The notes under the pieces were generated by a model. That model was not told where the DNA came from. It ran no database searches and worked only from the letters and a program-made list of their open reading frames with translations. Below, one piece after another: positions 11,423-22,278 of a DNA stretch of 64,000 nt. Position numbers and translations under genes: made by a program. The DNA comes from Methylotenera oryzisoli (GTDB taxonomy: Bacteria > Pseudomonadota > Gammaproteobacteria > Burkholderiales > Methylophilaceae): positions 1-64,000 of the forward strand of contig NZ_PQVH01000005.1 of assembly GCF_004661485.1 (NCBI RefSeq). Direction: 5' to 3'. Numbering within the stretch: position 1 is the first letter of the stretch; each line of letters starts with the position of its first letter.

Positions 11423-13069
11423 ATGGATACAAGACGTTTAGTATTATTCGTAATTTTTTCGATGTCTATTTTGATGTTATGGGATGCATGGCAAACTAAA
11501 CATGCGCCAGCCGCGGTTGCGCCAGTTGCTAGCGTAGGCTCAGTTCCCACTGCAGATGTTGGTGCTGCTGCCGGCGCAATTGATACGCCAGTTGATACTG
11601 GCTATGCACTGAAATCTGGCCAAAATATTGCTGTTACCACCGATTTATATCAAATTAATATCAATACCATGGGTGGTGATTTACGTAAGTTAGAGTTGCG
11701 TAAACATCGCGCTAACAATAGCCAATCTAATTATTTATTGTTGGATGATGCAGCTAAGCCTATGCTTTATGTTGCACAAACTGGTTTAATTGGCCAAGAT
11801 TTACCTACCCACAACACGCTGTTCACTAGCACAGCACGTAGCTACCAAATGCAAGAAGGTCAAGATAAGCTTGAAGTGCGCTTAAGTGCGGTTAGCAATG
11901 GTGTTACAGTTAATAAGGTATATACCTTCCATCGTAATCGTTATGAGATTGACGTTAATTACGAAATTAAAAACGACTCTAGCGCCGCTATTACACCTGT
12001 TGTTTATTATCAAATCGTCCATGATAGCGAGTCTAATCAAGGCTCGGCATTAATGCCAACCTTTACTGGCGGTACTTACTATACAGAAGCAAGTAAATTC
12101 AAAAAATTAGCATTTAAAGACATGGCGAAAGAGCCGTTGAATATCACTTCAAATGATGGTTGGGTTGGTATTTTGCAGCATTATTTTGTAAGCGCCTGGA
12201 TTCCTAAAGATGGCTTGGTGCGTAAATTTTATACTGAGAAACTCAGCAGCAATATTTTCAGAATTGGTACCAAAAGTACACTAAGCACTATTCAGCCAGG
12301 TGCTACCCTTGCGGTACCTGCTCGCCTCTACTCTGGCCCACAAACCAAGGCTGACTTAATTGCTGCTGCACCAGGCTTGGAATATAGCGTTGATTACGGT
12401 TGGTTAACAGTGATTGCATCACCATTATTCTGGTTGCTGTCTAAAATTCATTCCTTGGTGCAAAACTGGGGTGTGGCGATTATCTTGCTTACTATCTTGA
12501 TTAAAGCTGCATTTTTTAAACTTTCAGCTTCTGGTTATCGCAGTATGGCGCAAATGCGTGAATTGGCGCCACGCTTACAGTCAATGAAAGAAAAGTTTGG
12601 CGATGATCGCCAAAAAATGCAGATGGCGATGATGGATCTCTATAAAAAGGAGAAGATTAACCCAATGGGTGGTTGCTTCCCTATTTTGATCCAAGTGCCT
12701 GTTTTTATTGCGCTTTATTGGGTGTTGTTAGGTTCTATTGAGTTGCGTCATGCACCATTTTTTGGTTGGATTCAGGATTTGTCAGCAATTGACCCATTCT
12801 ATATTCTGCCTATCCTCATGGGCGCAACCATGATTGTACAAACTAAACTTAACCCTAAACCTACAGACCCTATGCAGGCTAAGGTAATGACCTGGATGCC
12901 TGTAGTGTTTAGCGTATTCTTCTTCTTCTTCCCTGCAGGCTTGGTATTGTATTGGTTGGTTAATAACGTACTTTCTATTGCGCAGCAATGGTATGTTAAT
13001 AAAATGATTCACGCAGAATCTGTTGCCAAAAAGCAAAGCCACGTAAAAAAATCAGGTGAACATCACTAA
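11423..13069 (+). CDS. yidC: Membrane protein insertase YidC
   Basis: 548-residue Oxa1/YidC family insertase of the inner membrane. It has one N-terminal membrane anchor (residues 5-20), a large periplasmic beta-domain (about 55-340, Gram-negative type) and the conserved C-terminal five-helix core. The core includes the positively charged loop [46 protein letters not shown] written in shortened form as RELAPRLQ and KINPMGGC. The tail is His/Lys-rich. The last 14 nt overlap the start of mnmE, so the two are probably translationally coupled. Confidence 0.97.
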   Translation: MDTRRLVLFVIFSMSILMLWDAWQTKHAPAAVAPVASVGSVPTADVGAAAGAIDTPVDTGYALKSGQNIAVTTDLYQININTMGGDLRKLELRKHRANNSQSNYLLLDDAAKPMLYVAQTGLIGQDLPTHNTLFTSTARSYQMQEGQDKLEVRLSAVSNGVTVNKVYTFHRNRYEIDVNYEIKNDSSAAITPVVYYQIVHDSESNQGSALMPTFTGGTYYTEASKFKKLAFKDMAKEPLNITSNDGWVGILQHYFVSAWIPKDGLVRKFYTEKLSSNIFRIGTKSTLSTIQPGATLAVPARLYSGPQTKADLIAAAPGLEYSVDYGWLTVIASPLFWLLSKIHSLVQNWGVAIILLTILIKAAFFKLSASGYRSMAQMRELAPRLQSMKEKFGDDRQKMQMAMMDLYKKEKINPMGGCFPILIQVPVFIALYWVLLGSIELRHAPFFGWIQDLSAIDPFYILPILMGATMIVQTKLNPKPTDPMQAKVMTWMPVVFSVFFFFFPAGLVLYWLVNNVLSIAQQWYVNKMIHAESVAKKQSHVKKSGEHH

Positions 13070-14405
13070 TTCTTCAGACACCATTGCTGCCATCGCCACT
13101 GCTAGTGGCGCTGGTGGTATTGGCGTCGTAAGGGTATCCGGCCCTTTATCTCAAGCGATTGCAATCAGTGTGCTTGGGCATTGCCCTAAGCCGCGCCACG
13201 CAGCTTATCTCGACTTCCTGCATGCCGATGGCGATTTGATCGATCGCGGTATTGCCATTTTTTATCCTAATCCACACTCTTATACTGGTGAAGACGTGCT
13301 TGAGTTGCAAGGCCATGGCGGTACTGCACTGATGCAAATCTTGCTGGCTAGGTGTATTGCGCTTGGTGCACGCCAAGCTGAGCCTGGTGAGTTTACACGG
13401 CGTGCTTATCTCAATGATAAGATGGATTTAGCGCAGGCAGAGGCGGTTGCTGATGTCATTAATGCCGCTACTATAGAGGCGGCTAAAAGCGCGGTGCGCT
13501 CATTGTCTGGTGAGTTTTCACAGCGGATTAATACCCTGCTCTCCAAGTTAGTTGATTTGCGTATGTATGTTGAAGCGTGTTTAGATTTTCCTGAAGAGGA
13601 AATTGACTTCATTACGCAAGGGCGAGTAGCCGAAAAGTTAGACGCCATTATTGTAGAGATGCGTGCCGTGTTTGCGAAAGCTAAACAAGGTAGTTTATTG
13701 CGAGAAGGTATCAACGTTGTTTTAGTTGGCCAACCTAATGTGGGTAAATCTAGTTTGATGAACCAATTGGCTGGAGAGGAAGTTGCTATTGTCACCTCAA
13801 TAGCGGGAACGACACGTGACACTATTAAGAATGCGATTCAAATTAATGGTGTACCTTTACATGTGATTGACACCGCCGGACTGCGTGAAACAGATGATGA
13901 AGTGGAAAAATTCGGTATAGCTCGAACTTGGCGAGCCACAGAAACGGCTAATATCGCATTATTGTTGGTGGATGCAGCTCATGGTATTACCGAGACAGAA
14001 AAATCGATTTTAGCTAGGTTGCCGCAAGAAATTCCCAAAATTTGGGTGCATAATAAAATTGATGTGACGCAAGAGCCGGCTTTAATTGAACAAAAAGCGC
14101 GGGCTACGCATATTTATATTTCCGCCAAAACGGGTGTTGGGGTTGATCTGCTAAAGAGTCATTTGTTACAATTGGCTGGTTATCAGAATAATGCCGAGGG
14201 TGTTTTCATGGCACGCGCTCGGCATATATCTGCATTGACAGAGGTTGCTGAGCATTTGGATTTGGCGGCGAATCAGATTAACTCTGCAGAATTGGTGGCA
14301 GAAGAGTTACGTTTGGCACAAGAAGCCTTAGGTACTATTACTGGTGAATTTACACCTGATGACTTATTGGGTGAAATTTTCTCTAAATTCTGTATAGGCA
14401 AATAA
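13056..14405 (+). CDS. mnmE: tRNA modification GTPase MnmE (TrmE)
   Basis: GTPase that works with MnmG to build the 5-(carboxymethyl)aminomethyl group on wobble uridine 34. 449 residues: N-terminal THF-binding domain ([22 protein letters not shown]), helical domain, inserted G domain with [18 protein letters not shown] and NKID, and the invariant C-terminal FCIGK with its catalytic cysteine. The start is GTG at 13056, inside the last codons of yidC. Its partner mnmG lies 1.7 kb downstream at 16104. Confidence 0.97.
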   Translation: MNITNSSDTIAAIATASGAGGIGVVRVSGPLSQAIAISVLGHCPKPRHAAYLDFLHADGDLIDRGIAIFYPNPHSYTGEDVLELQGHGGTALMQILLARCIALGARQAEPGEFTRRAYLNDKMDLAQAEAVADVINAATIEAAKSAVRSLSGEFSQRINTLLSKLVDLRMYVEACLDFPEEEIDFITQGRVAEKLDAIIVEMRAVFAKAKQGSLLREGINVVLVGQPNVGKSSLMNQLAGEEVAIVTSIAGTTRDTIKNAIQINGVPLHVIDTAGLRETDDEVEKFGIARTWRATETANIALLLVDAAHGITETEKSILARLPQEIPKIWVHNKIDVTQEPALIEQKARATHIYISAKTGVGVDLLKSHLLQLAGYQNNAEGVFMARARHISALTEVAEHLDLAANQINSAELVAEELRLAQEALGTITGEFTPDDLLGEIFSKFCIGK

Positions 14406-14480
14406 GTTAAGATTTAATTTATGTGTGGCTAGGTTGCTATTTGCTACCTAGTTGGATGTATGGAACTGCCATTGTAGGAT

Positions 14481-14514
14481 AAAAAAATAGCGCCTAAATG
14501 GGCGCTATTTTTTT
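14481..14514. terminator. Bidirectional terminator between mnmE and the DUF1508 gene
   Basis: A-run, ATAGCGCC-TAAAT-GGGCGCTAT hairpin, then T-run. It is symmetric and lies between convergent genes, so it should end transcription from both sides. Confidence 0.88.
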
Positions 14515-14521
14515 GTAAATT

Positions 14522-14857
14522 TTAAGCTGTCAGATCTGTAATGGTTGCATCCGGACCATTTTTCTTCACAGATTCAATACCGTTATCACGAGAAGCTTCA
14601 CTTTCATATAGTTGGCTTTGGCCAATGACTTGATGGTTGGCTGCTTTGAGTACGAAGTATGGTTTCTCAGTTTTTGACACGAGACGCTCGTAGCGTGCAT
14701 CATCAGCTGCGTTTTTTTGAATGGAGGCAATGCCATTTAATGCGCTGGCTTTAGTCTCATACATTTCAGATTGCAAGATAATCTGGCCGTTACCTGCCAA
14801 TAAATTAAAGTGAAATTGACCACTTTTTGCCGTTTTTAATTCAAATTTTCCAGCCAT
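14522..14857 (-). CDS. YegP-family DUF1508 protein
   Basis: 111-residue soluble protein made of two tandem copies of the DUF1508 fold: residues about 3-52 (KFELKTAKSGQFHFNLLAGNGQIILQSEMYE) and 57-107 (ARYERLVSKTEKPYFVLKAANHQVIGQS), each followed by the A/D-NGI-SV/I-K-N signature. The family is small, cytoplasmic and of unknown biochemical role; E. coli YegP is a relative. No signal peptide. It is single-gene, convergent with mnmE, and its promoter lies in the 14858-15374 gap. Confidence 0.88.
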   Translation of the reverse strand: MAGKFELKTAKSGQFHFNLLAGNGQIILQSEMYETKASALNGIASIQKNAADDARYERLVSKTEKPYFVLKAANHQVIGQSQLYESEASRDNGIESVKKNGPDATITDLTA

Positions 14858-14994
14858 AAAATTCTCCTTAGTATTATTTGTCTGTCCAATATTCGTTTTT
14901 ACGCCAATTGCTACATGTACTATAGGCGCCCATGTGTGTACAAGTCAATACCAATACGTAATGCTTGTTAGCGTTATAGGTAAATGAGGTGAAT

Positions 14995-15010
14995 TGTTTC
15001 ACGTGAAACA
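14995..15010. promoter_or_regulatory. parS site 2
   Basis: Perfect TGTTTCACGTGAAACA palindrome in the DUF1508-cytochrome gap, 3.8 kb before parA. Confidence 0.95.
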
Positions 15011-15325
15011 TAATATTGTGCTTGGATTGCGGTGGTGGCATTGGAGGGTGATTTGTGGGTGCGTTGCTAAAAAGTAAATATTGGTATGTATTAAGCTTCG
15101 GTTAGTGCTGCTGATTTTTGGTTGGCATGGCGGCGGGTTGTTATAAGTTTTTTGTTTTGTAATGTCTGGAGATGCGATTTTGCAACCTGCCCTACTATGT
15201 TTGATAAGACTCTGGTGTAGATTTGCTGAAGGCTGTTGTAAGCAGTTCTAGTAATTATATTAAATTAAATCAGCCTATTGAGATGCTTTGGATAGGGCTG
15301 GGTGTATTGGTTGGAAATGGGCGTA

Positions 15326-15361
15326 AAAAAAGCAGAGCCGTATTAAGGATCTGCTTTTTAA
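15326..15361 (-). terminator. Terminator of the cytochrome c gene
   Basis: Inverted repeat AAAAGCAGA / TCTGCTTTT with a 13-nt loop and T run when read on the minus strand, immediately after the cytochrome stop codon. Confidence 0.8.
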
Positions 15362-15374
15362 TTACAGTAGCTAA

Positions 15375-15824
15375 TTATTTTTTAGCTGAAGGTGTTCTTT
15401 CAGTTAAAAGATAGATAATGTAGTTAGCTTTTTCAGCTGCTGTACAATCTGCACCGATAATTTCGTTGCAGTGCTCAGTGAATTTCTCTTCAACTTTTTC
15501 AATATCTTTAAAGCGTTTGTTATTAACTGCAGGTGAAAGTGGCTCAATTGATTTGCCAGTTAATGCGTGTTTACCTGGGTTAGCTGGGTTGGTTGTATGG
15601 CATGAAGCACAGGCCATTTCTTTGCCATTAGGCATTTTGATCTTGCGGTTAAAGAACATCTTACCTTCTGTAACTGAAGATACGAACTCTGGATTAACCG
15701 TTTGTGCAATGCCGATGTATTTTTTTGTTAACGCTTCGGCGTTGGTAACATTTGCTTGCGCAGCATGGGCTGTAAGTGAAGCAAAACCTAGTAACGTGGC
15801 CAAAATAATATGGGTGTGTTTCAC
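15375..15824 (-). CDS. Exported c-type cytochrome, DUF1924 / SHP-like
   Basis: 149-residue periplasmic monohaem cytochrome. Residues 1-22 form a Sec signal peptide (MKHTHIILATLLGFASLTAHA). The haem site is CASCH near residue 75, followed by NPGKHALTGKSIEPLSPAVN and the FTEHCNEIIGADCT segment. That order matches DUF1924 proteins, the family of Rhodobacter SHP, an oxygen-binding cytochrome in which an Asn near the second half ligates the haem; this assignment is from memory of the family. The start is GTG at 15824 with AAGGAG 6 nt upstream. The start codon lies in a half-matching parS sequence (15817-15832), probably by chance. Confidence 0.8.
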   Translation of the reverse strand: MKHTHIILATLLGFASLTAHAAQANVTNAEALTKKYIGIAQTVNPEFVSSVTEGKMFFNRKIKMPNGKEMACASCHTTNPANPGKHALTGKSIEPLSPAVNNKRFKDIEKVEEKFTEHCNEIIGADCTAAEKANYIIYLLTERTPSAKK

Positions 15825-15997
15825 GTGCGACTCCTTAGTAATAAACCAATAAAACCAAATCTTGTTAAAAAAGTATATTGATTGTGCTTGTTATAATATG
15901 CCTTAATTCTAAACCAATTATAGCTTGCATGATATCGATTAGCATGAATTTTATTGCTATTTTGTGAAGAAATTATGACTGAACGTCGATTTTTGAT

Positions 15998-16013
15998 TGT
16001 TTCACGTGAAACA
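15998..16013. promoter_or_regulatory. parS site 3
   Basis: Perfect TGTTTCACGTGAAACA palindrome, about 90 bp before mnmG and 2.8 kb before parA. Confidence 0.95.
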
Positions 16014-16103
16014 TTGATTATAAGTAGCGTTATGCATGACCTAAACTTGAGTTTAAGTTAAACTGCTACCTCTTGAGTAATAACGTTTTTTTGTGATTAA
16101 AAT

Positions 16104-18023
16104 ATGAATTATCCTGATATTTTTGATGTGATTGTGGTCGGCGGTGGTCATGCTGGAACTGAGGCAGCGCTTGCGAGTGCAAGAATGGGTCAAAAAACCT
16201 TATTGCTCACACATAATATTGAAACCCTAGGTCAAATGTCTTGCAACCCGAGTATTGGCGGTATAGGTAAAGGGCATTTGGTCAAAGAGATTGATGCCTT
16301 GGGCGGCGCGATGGCGGCCGCTACTGATGAAGGTGGTATCCAATTCCGCATATTAAATTCAAGTAAGGGCCCTGCTGTACGTGCAACACGTGCGCAAGCG
16401 GATCGTGTGCTATATAAAGCGGCGATTCGACATAGGTTGGAAAATCAAGAAAATCTTTGGTTATTTCAGCAGGCCGTAGATGACATTATTTTGGAAGGCG
16501 AGCGTGCTGCTGGCGTGGTAACGCAGATTGGCCTGCGCTTTGCTGCAAAATCTGTGGTGTTAACTGCGGGGACGTTTTTGGGTGGTCTGGTGCATGTGGG
16601 TTTGCAAAACTATCAAGCCGGACGTGCTGGGGACCCTCCTTCTGTATCTTTGGCTGCACGTTTACGTGAAATAGGTTTACCTGCTGGTCGCTTGAAAACC
16701 GGTACGCCACCACGTATTGATGGCCGCACAATTGATTACTCTGTAATGACGATACAGCCTGGTGATGATCCGGTGCCTGTGTTCTCGTTTTTGGGTAGCG
16801 CGTCGCAACACCCGGCGCAATTGCCGTGTTGGATTACCCATACCAATGAACGTACGCATGACATTATTCGCAGCGGGCTAGATCGCTCACCGATGTATAC
16901 GGGTGTAATTGAGGGTGTGGGCCCTCGCTACTGCCCTAGTGTAGAAGATAAGATTCATCGTTTTGCGGATAAAGAATCACATCAAATTTTCTTGGAACCA
17001 GAGGGTTTGGCAACCAATGAAATTTATCCGAATGGTATTTCCACCAGTTTGCCTTTTGATATCCAACTTGCTCTGGTGCGCTCAGTGCGTGGCCTGGAGA
17101 ATGCGCATATTCTGCGCCCGGGTTATGCAATTGAGTATGACTATTACGACCCGCGTGGTTTGAAGTCAAGTTTAGAGACAAAAGCGGTACAAGGTCTGTT
17201 TTTTGCCGGTCAGATTAACGGTACAACCGGTTACGAAGAAGCTGCAGCACAGGGCTTGTTAGCTGGTGCCAATGCGGCATTGTATGCACAGGGTAAAGAA
17301 GCATGGTGCCCAGCACGTGATGAGGCTTACTTAGGTGTGTTGGTGGATGATTTAATCACGCGTGGTGTGAGTGAGCCCTATCGTATGTTTACCAGCCGTG
17401 CAGAATATCGCCTGCAGTTGCGCGAAGATAATGCGGATATGCGCTTGACTGAAATCGGTAGAAAGCTTGGCCTGGTGGATGATGTGCGCTGGGAAGCTTT
17501 TAGCCGCAAAAAAGAAGCAATTGAACGCGAGCAGGAGCGCTTGAAGAAGACCTTTGTGCAGCCAGCCAATTTGAGTGCTGAAGTGATGCAAACGGTGTTT
17601 GGTAAACCACTGGAGCATGAGTATAGTTTGTTTGAATTGTTGCGTCGTCCAGAGGTGAGTTACGATGCAGTGCTGAGCTTGGATGGCTTAGGTTTGGGTG
17701 AAGTGGAGCCTGCTGTGCGTGAGCAGGTGGAAATTGCTGCTAAGTATCAAGGCTACATCGATCGCCAGGTGGAAGAAGTAGCGCGTAGCCGTGGGCAGGA
17801 AAATACTGTATTGCCTAAGGATTTAGATTATCGAGAAATTCATGGTCTGCCAATAGAGGCTCAGCAAAAATTGAATGCACATCAGCCTGAGACGATAGGT
17901 CAGGCTAGTCGTATCTCAGGTATTACACCTGCGGCAATTTCCCTGTTGCTGGTTTACTTAAAGCGTAAATCACGCGCAAAGAGTTTGGATAACACAAATA
18001 CAGATATGGGAAATGTAGCATGA
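16104..18023 (+). CDS. mnmG: tRNA uridine-34 modification enzyme MnmG (GidA)
   Basis: FAD-dependent partner of MnmE, 639 residues. The N-terminal dinucleotide-binding motif [21 protein letters not shown] is at about 9-29, followed by TCNPSIGG-type [20 protein letters not shown]. The C-terminal helical domain binding MnmE and tRNA is complete ([18 protein letters not shown]). It heads a tight set mnmG-rsmG-parA-parB. Its stop overlaps the rsmG start by 4 nt (ATGA). Confidence 0.98.
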   Translation: MNYPDIFDVIVVGGGHAGTEAALASARMGQKTLLLTHNIETLGQMSCNPSIGGIGKGHLVKEIDALGGAMAAATDEGGIQFRILNSSKGPAVRATRAQADRVLYKAAIRHRLENQENLWLFQQAVDDIILEGERAAGVVTQIGLRFAAKSVVLTAGTFLGGLVHVGLQNYQAGRAGDPPSVSLAARLREIGLPAGRLKTGTPPRIDGRTIDYSVMTIQPGDDPVPVFSFLGSASQHPAQLPCWITHTNERTHDIIRSGLDRSPMYTGVIEGVGPRYCPSVEDKIHRFADKESHQIFLEPEGLATNEIYPNGISTSLPFDIQLALVRSVRGLENAHILRPGYAIEYDYYDPRGLKSSLETKAVQGLFFAGQINGTTGYEEAAAQGLLAGANAALYAQGKEAWCPARDEAYLGVLVDDLITRGVSEPYRMFTSRAEYRLQLREDNADMRLTEIGRKLGLVDDVRWEAFSRKKEAIEREQERLKKTFVQPANLSAEVMQTVFGKPLEHEYSLFELLRRPEVSYDAVLSLDGLGLGEVEPAVREQVEIAAKYQGYIDRQVEEVARSRGQENTVLPKDLDYREIHGLPIEAQQKLNAHQPETIGQASRISGITPAAISLLLVYLKRKSRAKSLDNTNTDMGNVA

Positions 18024-18697
18024 CGGCCGCTATGCCAAAAAATCTAAAGCAGGATGATCGTGCGCAATTGCAGGCAAAACTAGAGAGCGGCTTGGATCAG
18101 ATGGGAATCAGCTTGCTCCCTGAGCAAAAGCAAAAGCTGCTGGATTATGTTGAGTTAATCTATAAATGGAATCAGGTGCATAACCTGACTGCTGTGCGCG
18201 AGCCGATGGAAATGGTAACGCTGCATATATTAGACAGCTTGTCTGTATTGGCACATATTGAATGTAAACACTTACTCGATGTTGGTGCCGGTGCTGGCTT
18301 GCCAAGTATTCCGCTGGCGATTTGTTTGCCTGCGTTGCAGGTAACCGCGATTGACGCAGTGCAGAAAAAAGTGAGCTTCATGCGCCAGGTTAAAGCTGAG
18401 CTGGGTTTGACAAACTTTACTGTCATTCATGGGCGCATTGAAGATCAGGCGGTACCAAGCAAAGAAATGCCAGAAAAGTTTGATGTCATCATCTCACGTG
18501 CGTTTTCCGAGATTGCGCTATTCATCAAGTTGACTAAACATTTGCTGGTTAACGGAGGCTCATGGCTGGCGATGAAAGGTGTGGTACCTGAGCATGAGTT
18601 TAAGAAGAGCAGTATTCAGCCTACAGAAATTCGCCCATTGAAAGTGGCTGGTTTGGACGCAGAGCGTCATTTGGTGGTGTTAAAGCAAGATACGTAG
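18020..18697 (+). CDS. rsmG: 16S rRNA (guanine-527 N7) methyltransferase RsmG (GidB)
   Basis: SAM-dependent methyltransferase of helix 18 of 16S rRNA, 225 residues. The family motifs are visible: [27 protein letters not shown], the SAM-binding [17 protein letters not shown] near residue 87, and the [19 protein letters not shown] segment. It begins at the ATG overlapping the mnmG stop, the classical gidA-gidB arrangement next to parAB. Intact. Confidence 0.97.
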   Translation: MTAAMPKNLKQDDRAQLQAKLESGLDQMGISLLPEQKQKLLDYVELIYKWNQVHNLTAVREPMEMVTLHILDSLSVLAHIECKHLLDVGAGAGLPSIPLAICLPALQVTAIDAVQKKVSFMRQVKAELGLTNFTVIHGRIEDQAVPSKEMPEKFDVIISRAFSEIALFIKLTKHLLVNGGSWLAMKGVVPEHEFKKSSIQPTEIRPLKVAGLDAERHLVVLKQDT

Positions 18698-18769
18698 TTA
18701 GTTAACTGAGCAGTTTTGAGTGCCGCATCAGGTACATGTGTAATCATTAAAAATGCAAAGAAAAATATA

Positions 18770-19534
18770 ATGAAAATATTGGCAATCACAAATCAAAAAG
18801 GTGGTGTAGGTAAAACTACAACTTGCGTCAATTTGGCGGCAAGTCTGGCTAGCCTGGGTAAGCGTGTATTGTTGATAGATTTGGATCCGCAAGGCAATGC
18901 AAGTACCGGCAGTGGAATAGATAAAGCGCACCTTAAGTTAAGTATCTACCATGTCCTGATTGGTGAGAAAACGCTAAAAGAAGTTGTAGTTACTAGCGAA
19001 AAAGGTGGTTTTGATATTGCACCATCTAATCGAGAGTTAGCAGGTGCAGAAGTCGAACTAGTGAATGAGCTGGCACGCGAGAATCGACTCAAGGCGGCCA
19101 TAGCAAAATTGGGTGACAGCTATGACATCGTATTGCTGGACTGCCCCCCTGCCCTCAATTTGGTCACGGTGAATGCACTCACTGCAGCCAATGCGGTGAT
19201 GATTCCGATGCAGTGTGAATATTATGCACTCGAGGGGTTGTCGGATTTGGTGAATACCATTAAAAAAGTGCGGGCACACTTAAACCCAACCTTAGAAATT
19301 GAGGGTTTGTTACGCACACTGTTTGATAACCGCAATATGTTAGCTCAGCAGGTTTCTGCGCAATTGATTAGCCACTTTGGTGACAAAGTCTACAAGACGG
19401 TGATTCCGCGCAATATTCGTTTAGCCGAGGCGCCAAGCTACGGTGTTCCAGTATTAAATTACGATAAAAGCTCAAAAGGTGCGCTGGCCTACATGGAGCT
19501 AGCGCAAGAAATTACTAATAGAGAGCGCGTCTGA
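18770..19534 (+). CDS. parA: Chromosome partitioning ATPase ParA (Soj)
   Basis: 254-residue Walker-type ATPase that drives origin segregation with ParB. Deviant Walker A KGGVGKTT at 10-17 (ITNQKGGVGKTTTCVNLAA), Walker B IVLLDCPPAL, and the RNIRLAEAPSYG motif near the C-terminus. I choose the ATG at 18770, because the protein then starts MKILAITNQKGGVGKT as in the family; the longer frame from 18716 has no support. There is no strong Shine-Dalgarno. It precedes parB by 48 nt. Confidence 0.97.
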   Translation: MKILAITNQKGGVGKTTTCVNLAASLASLGKRVLLIDLDPQGNASTGSGIDKAHLKLSIYHVLIGEKTLKEVVVTSEKGGFDIAPSNRELAGAEVELVNELARENRLKAAIAKLGDSYDIVLLDCPPALNLVTVNALTAANAVMIPMQCEYYALEGLSDLVNTIKKVRAHLNPTLEIEGLLRTLFDNRNMLAQQVSAQLISHFGDKVYKTVIPRNIRLAEAPSYGVPVLNYDKSSKGALAYMELAQEITNRERV

Positions 19535-19582
19535 TCGGATTTTAGGCGTTATCCATAAATATAAGTTAAAAGAGAAGCAGAT

Positions 19583-20446
19583 ATGGTTAAGTTAAAAGGT
19601 TTAGGGCGCGGCCTTGATGCCCTACTCGCTGGGGATATGGGGAGTGTTGGCGAGGCGGATTCGCTCATGATGCTAAAAGTTGAGCAGTTGCGACCTGGTA
19701 AATATCAACCAAGAAGTTACATGGATGAAGCGGCGCTGAAAACGCTGGCTGATTCGATTAAAGCGCAAGGCATTATGCAGCCTATTCTTGTGCGCCAATT
19801 GGCGGATGAGCAATATGAGATTATTGCTGGTGAACGTCGCTGGCGTGCGAGTCAGCGTGCAGGCTTGCTCGAGGTGCCGGTGTTGGTACGTGAAATAGCC
19901 GACGAATCAGCATTGGCGATGGCGCTAATCGAAAATATTCAGCGTGAGAATCTTAATCCACTGGAGGAGGCGCAAGGAATCAAGCGCTTAATCGATGAGT
20001 TTGCCATGACGCATGAAAAAGCCGCAGAATCAGTTGGGCGTTCACGTGTGGCGGTGTCTAATCTACTGCGATTACTCACCTTGACCGATGCTGTGCAGGA
20101 AATGTTGATGCACGGCAAATTGGATATGGGGCATGCGCGTGCACTGGTTGGGCTGGAAGGTGCGCAGCAAGTGATGTTGGCTGAGCAGATTGTGCATCAA
20201 CGCTTATCTGTGCGCGAAGTGGAAGCATTAGTCAAAAAACTGGCTGAGCAGCCAGCGGCCACAGCTGCAAAACCAACGCCAGTGGTGAAAGAGGATCAGG
20301 ATGTAATCAGGCTGCAGGAAACCTTAAGTGATAAGCTCGGTGCTAGCGTTAGTATTAAGGCAAGTGCGAATGGTGCAGGTGTGTTGAAAATTAACTACAC
20401 AAATTTAGATCAGTTAGACGATATTATCAGCAGAATTGCACGCTAA
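19583..20446 (+). CDS. parB: Chromosome partitioning protein ParB (Spo0J)
   Basis: 287-residue parS-binding CTPase. It starts with the family signature KLKGLGRGLDALL. The ParB/Srx CTPase domain has PRSYMDEAALKTLADSIKAQGIMQPILVR and GERRWRAS (near residues 92-99); the ENIQRENLNPLEEAQG motif follows. The helix-turn-helix region is KAAESVGRSRVAVSNLLRLL, and a C-terminal dimerisation segment ends the protein. Its expected targets, three perfect parS sites, lie 4-13 kb upstream. AGAGAAG precedes the start. Confidence 0.97.
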   Translation: MVKLKGLGRGLDALLAGDMGSVGEADSLMMLKVEQLRPGKYQPRSYMDEAALKTLADSIKAQGIMQPILVRQLADEQYEIIAGERRWRASQRAGLLEVPVLVREIADESALAMALIENIQRENLNPLEEAQGIKRLIDEFAMTHEKAAESVGRSRVAVSNLLRLLTLTDAVQEMLMHGKLDMGHARALVGLEGAQQVMLAEQIVHQRLSVREVEALVKKLAEQPAATAAKPTPVVKEDQDVIRLQETLSDKLGASVSIKASANGAGVLKINYTNLDQLDDIISRIAR

Positions 20447-20478
20447 GTGTTTCATTTACTTACAACTTAGCTATTGAC

Positions 20479-20512
20479 TAAAAACCGCTAATAATTCAAA
20501 ATCGCGGTCTTT
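20479..20512 (+). terminator. Weak hairpin after parB
   Basis: ACCGC / GCGGT stem with a 16-nt loop and a CTTT end, between parB and atpI. Short, so low certainty. Confidence 0.35.
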
Positions 20513-20606
20513 GCTACTTCATGGTCTTTGCGTGGCGAAAGTAGGTACCTAAAACCATGCATTATCAGGCAGCAAATAAGCTTTTAAATTAACTGGATTT
20601 AAGTCG

Positions 20607-20981
20607 TTGTCAACATTAAATACATCAGATGTTTTTAGTAAAATGCTTAAAATTCAGCTGGTTGCTACGCTTGCTGTAGCGCTAGTTATGTATTTTGCTT
20701 CAGGTGTGCCCGCTGCGGTTTCAGCCATATTGGGTGGTTTGAGCGTCGTGGTAGGAGCGTATGTAGCAAGTTTAGTTGCCAAGCGCGGTGCAAATGAAAC
20801 GGATGCTTCAGCAATATTGATTAATCTGCTCAAGGCAGAAGCCGTTAAGATTTTAATGATAATTGTAATTTTGGTTATCGTATTTAGTTTTTATAAACAA
20901 TTGGTGCCGTTTGCACTGATTGCTGGTTTGGCGGCTGCCGCATTGTTTTCTGGTGCAGCCCTCAGTAAGTTAAACGTGTAA
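20607..20981 (+). CDS. atpI: ATP synthase subunit I
   Basis: 124-residue membrane protein with four predicted helices (about 16-32, 35-56, 78-97 and 100-118). AtpI assists assembly of the c-ring. It is assigned by position as the first gene of atpIBEFHAGDC and by the family pattern of a short, very hydrophobic protein with an LKAEAVKI segment before helix 3. The frame opens with TTG at 20607; an ATG at 20643 is an alternative start, and neither has a convincing ribosome site. Confidence 0.85.
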   Translation: MSTLNTSDVFSKMLKIQLVATLAVALVMYFASGVPAAVSAILGGLSVVVGAYVASLVAKRGANETDASAILINLLKAEAVKILMIIVILVIVFSFYKQLVPFALIAGLAAAALFSGAALSKLNV

Positions 20982-21015
20982 TTTAAACAAACGTCAGTTA
21001 GAAAAATATTAGATT

Positions 21016-21858
21016 ATGGCTACAGAACACGCAGATAACGCACAACACGCACAACACGCACTCACCCCTTCAGCTTATATCGAGCATCACTTAAGTTTTA
21101 ATGCACATCCATTAAACGAAGGTGCAGGTTTCTGGACATTACACGTAGATACGTTTGTGATGTCAGTAGCACTGGGTTTGATTGTGATGGGTTTGATCTG
21201 GTTAGTAGCGCGTAAAGCGACTGCTGGCGTGCCAACAAAAGGACAAGCTTTTGTTGAGTTGGTGTTTGGCTTCATTGATGACCAAGTTAAAAATATTTTC
21301 CACGGTAACCGTCATAGCTTTATTGCACCTACCGCATTAACCGTGTTTTTATGGGTGTTCGCGATGAACTCCATGGACTTCTTACCGGTTGATTGGGTGG
21401 CTGGTATCGTTTCATTCTTTGGTGGTGAGCATGCTAAGTGGCGCGCAGTACCTACTTCTGACATTAACACCACATTTGCCTTGGCATTAACTGTGTGGAT
21501 CTTAATGATTTTCTTCGCAATTAAAGTTAAAGGCTTTGGCGGTTGGATTCACGAGCTGTTCTGTGCACCATTCGGTACCAAAATCTGGGTATGGCCAGCT
21601 AACTTCATGTTCAATTTGATTGAATACGTATCAAAACCACTTTCACACTCACTACGTTTGTTCGGCAATATGTATGCTGGTGAGGTTATCTTCTTGTTGC
21701 TAGGTATGTGGGCTGCTACAGGCTTAACCGGCACTATCGCAGGTGCAATTTTAGGTGCTGGCTGGTCTATCTTCCACATTCTGATTGTTGCGTTACAAGC
21801 GTTTATTTTCATGATGTTAACGGTTGTTTATTTAGCCATGGCACATGAAGGTCACTAG
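21016..21858 (+). CDS. atpB: ATP synthase F0 subunit a
   Basis: Proton-channel stator subunit, 280 residues with about five to six membrane helices. The essential Arg lies in [12 protein letters not shown] (near residue 215), and the last helix carries [22 protein letters not shown]. The His-rich N-terminus ([18 protein letters not shown]) is short of any known motif but common in betaproteobacterial AtpB. Between atpI and atpE in the standard order. Confidence 0.97.
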   Translation: MATEHADNAQHAQHALTPSAYIEHHLSFNAHPLNEGAGFWTLHVDTFVMSVALGLIVMGLIWLVARKATAGVPTKGQAFVELVFGFIDDQVKNIFHGNRHSFIAPTALTVFLWVFAMNSMDFLPVDWVAGIVSFFGGEHAKWRAVPTSDINTTFALALTVWILMIFFAIKVKGFGGWIHELFCAPFGTKIWVWPANFMFNLIEYVSKPLSHSLRLFGNMYAGEVIFLLLGMWAATGLTGTIAGAILGAGWSIFHILIVALQAFIFMMLTVVYLAMAHEGH

Positions 21859-21880
21859 TTAAGTTTTGTTTTGTATTTAA

Positions 21881-22201
<321 letters not shown>

Positions 22202-22218
22202 TTAGCAAAATTAAGCTA

Positions 22219-22249
22219 ACTAGTCATTAACATAAGTTTAATGACTAGT
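22219..22249 (+). repeat. Perfect 10-bp inverted repeat between atpE and atpF
   Basis: ACTAGTCATT - 11 nt - AATGACTAGT, followed by GCTTTTAT. It can form an mRNA stem just after atpE, likely protecting or partly terminating the upstream message and so favouring subunit c output. Confidence 0.8.
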
Positions 22250-22278
22250 GCTTTTATGATTAACAAAATGGATCAAAA

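Larger units (their letters stand above)
14858..15374. other. 517-bp intergenic region with parS site 2
   Basis: Holds the promoter side of the DUF1508 gene, parS site 2 at 14995-15010 and the cytochrome terminator at 15326-15361. A 63-codon reading frame on the plus strand overlaps that terminator and has no family resemblance, so I do not call it. Nothing else recognised. Confidence 0.7.

Noticed and set aside
15223-15414. 63-codon reading frame before the cytochrome gene
   Set aside because: It runs through the cytochrome terminator hairpin and shows no family likeness.
15817-15832. Fourth parS site over the cytochrome start
   Set aside because: Only the left 11 bases match; three of the last five differ, and these bases are the GTG start and codons 2-3 on the minus strand.
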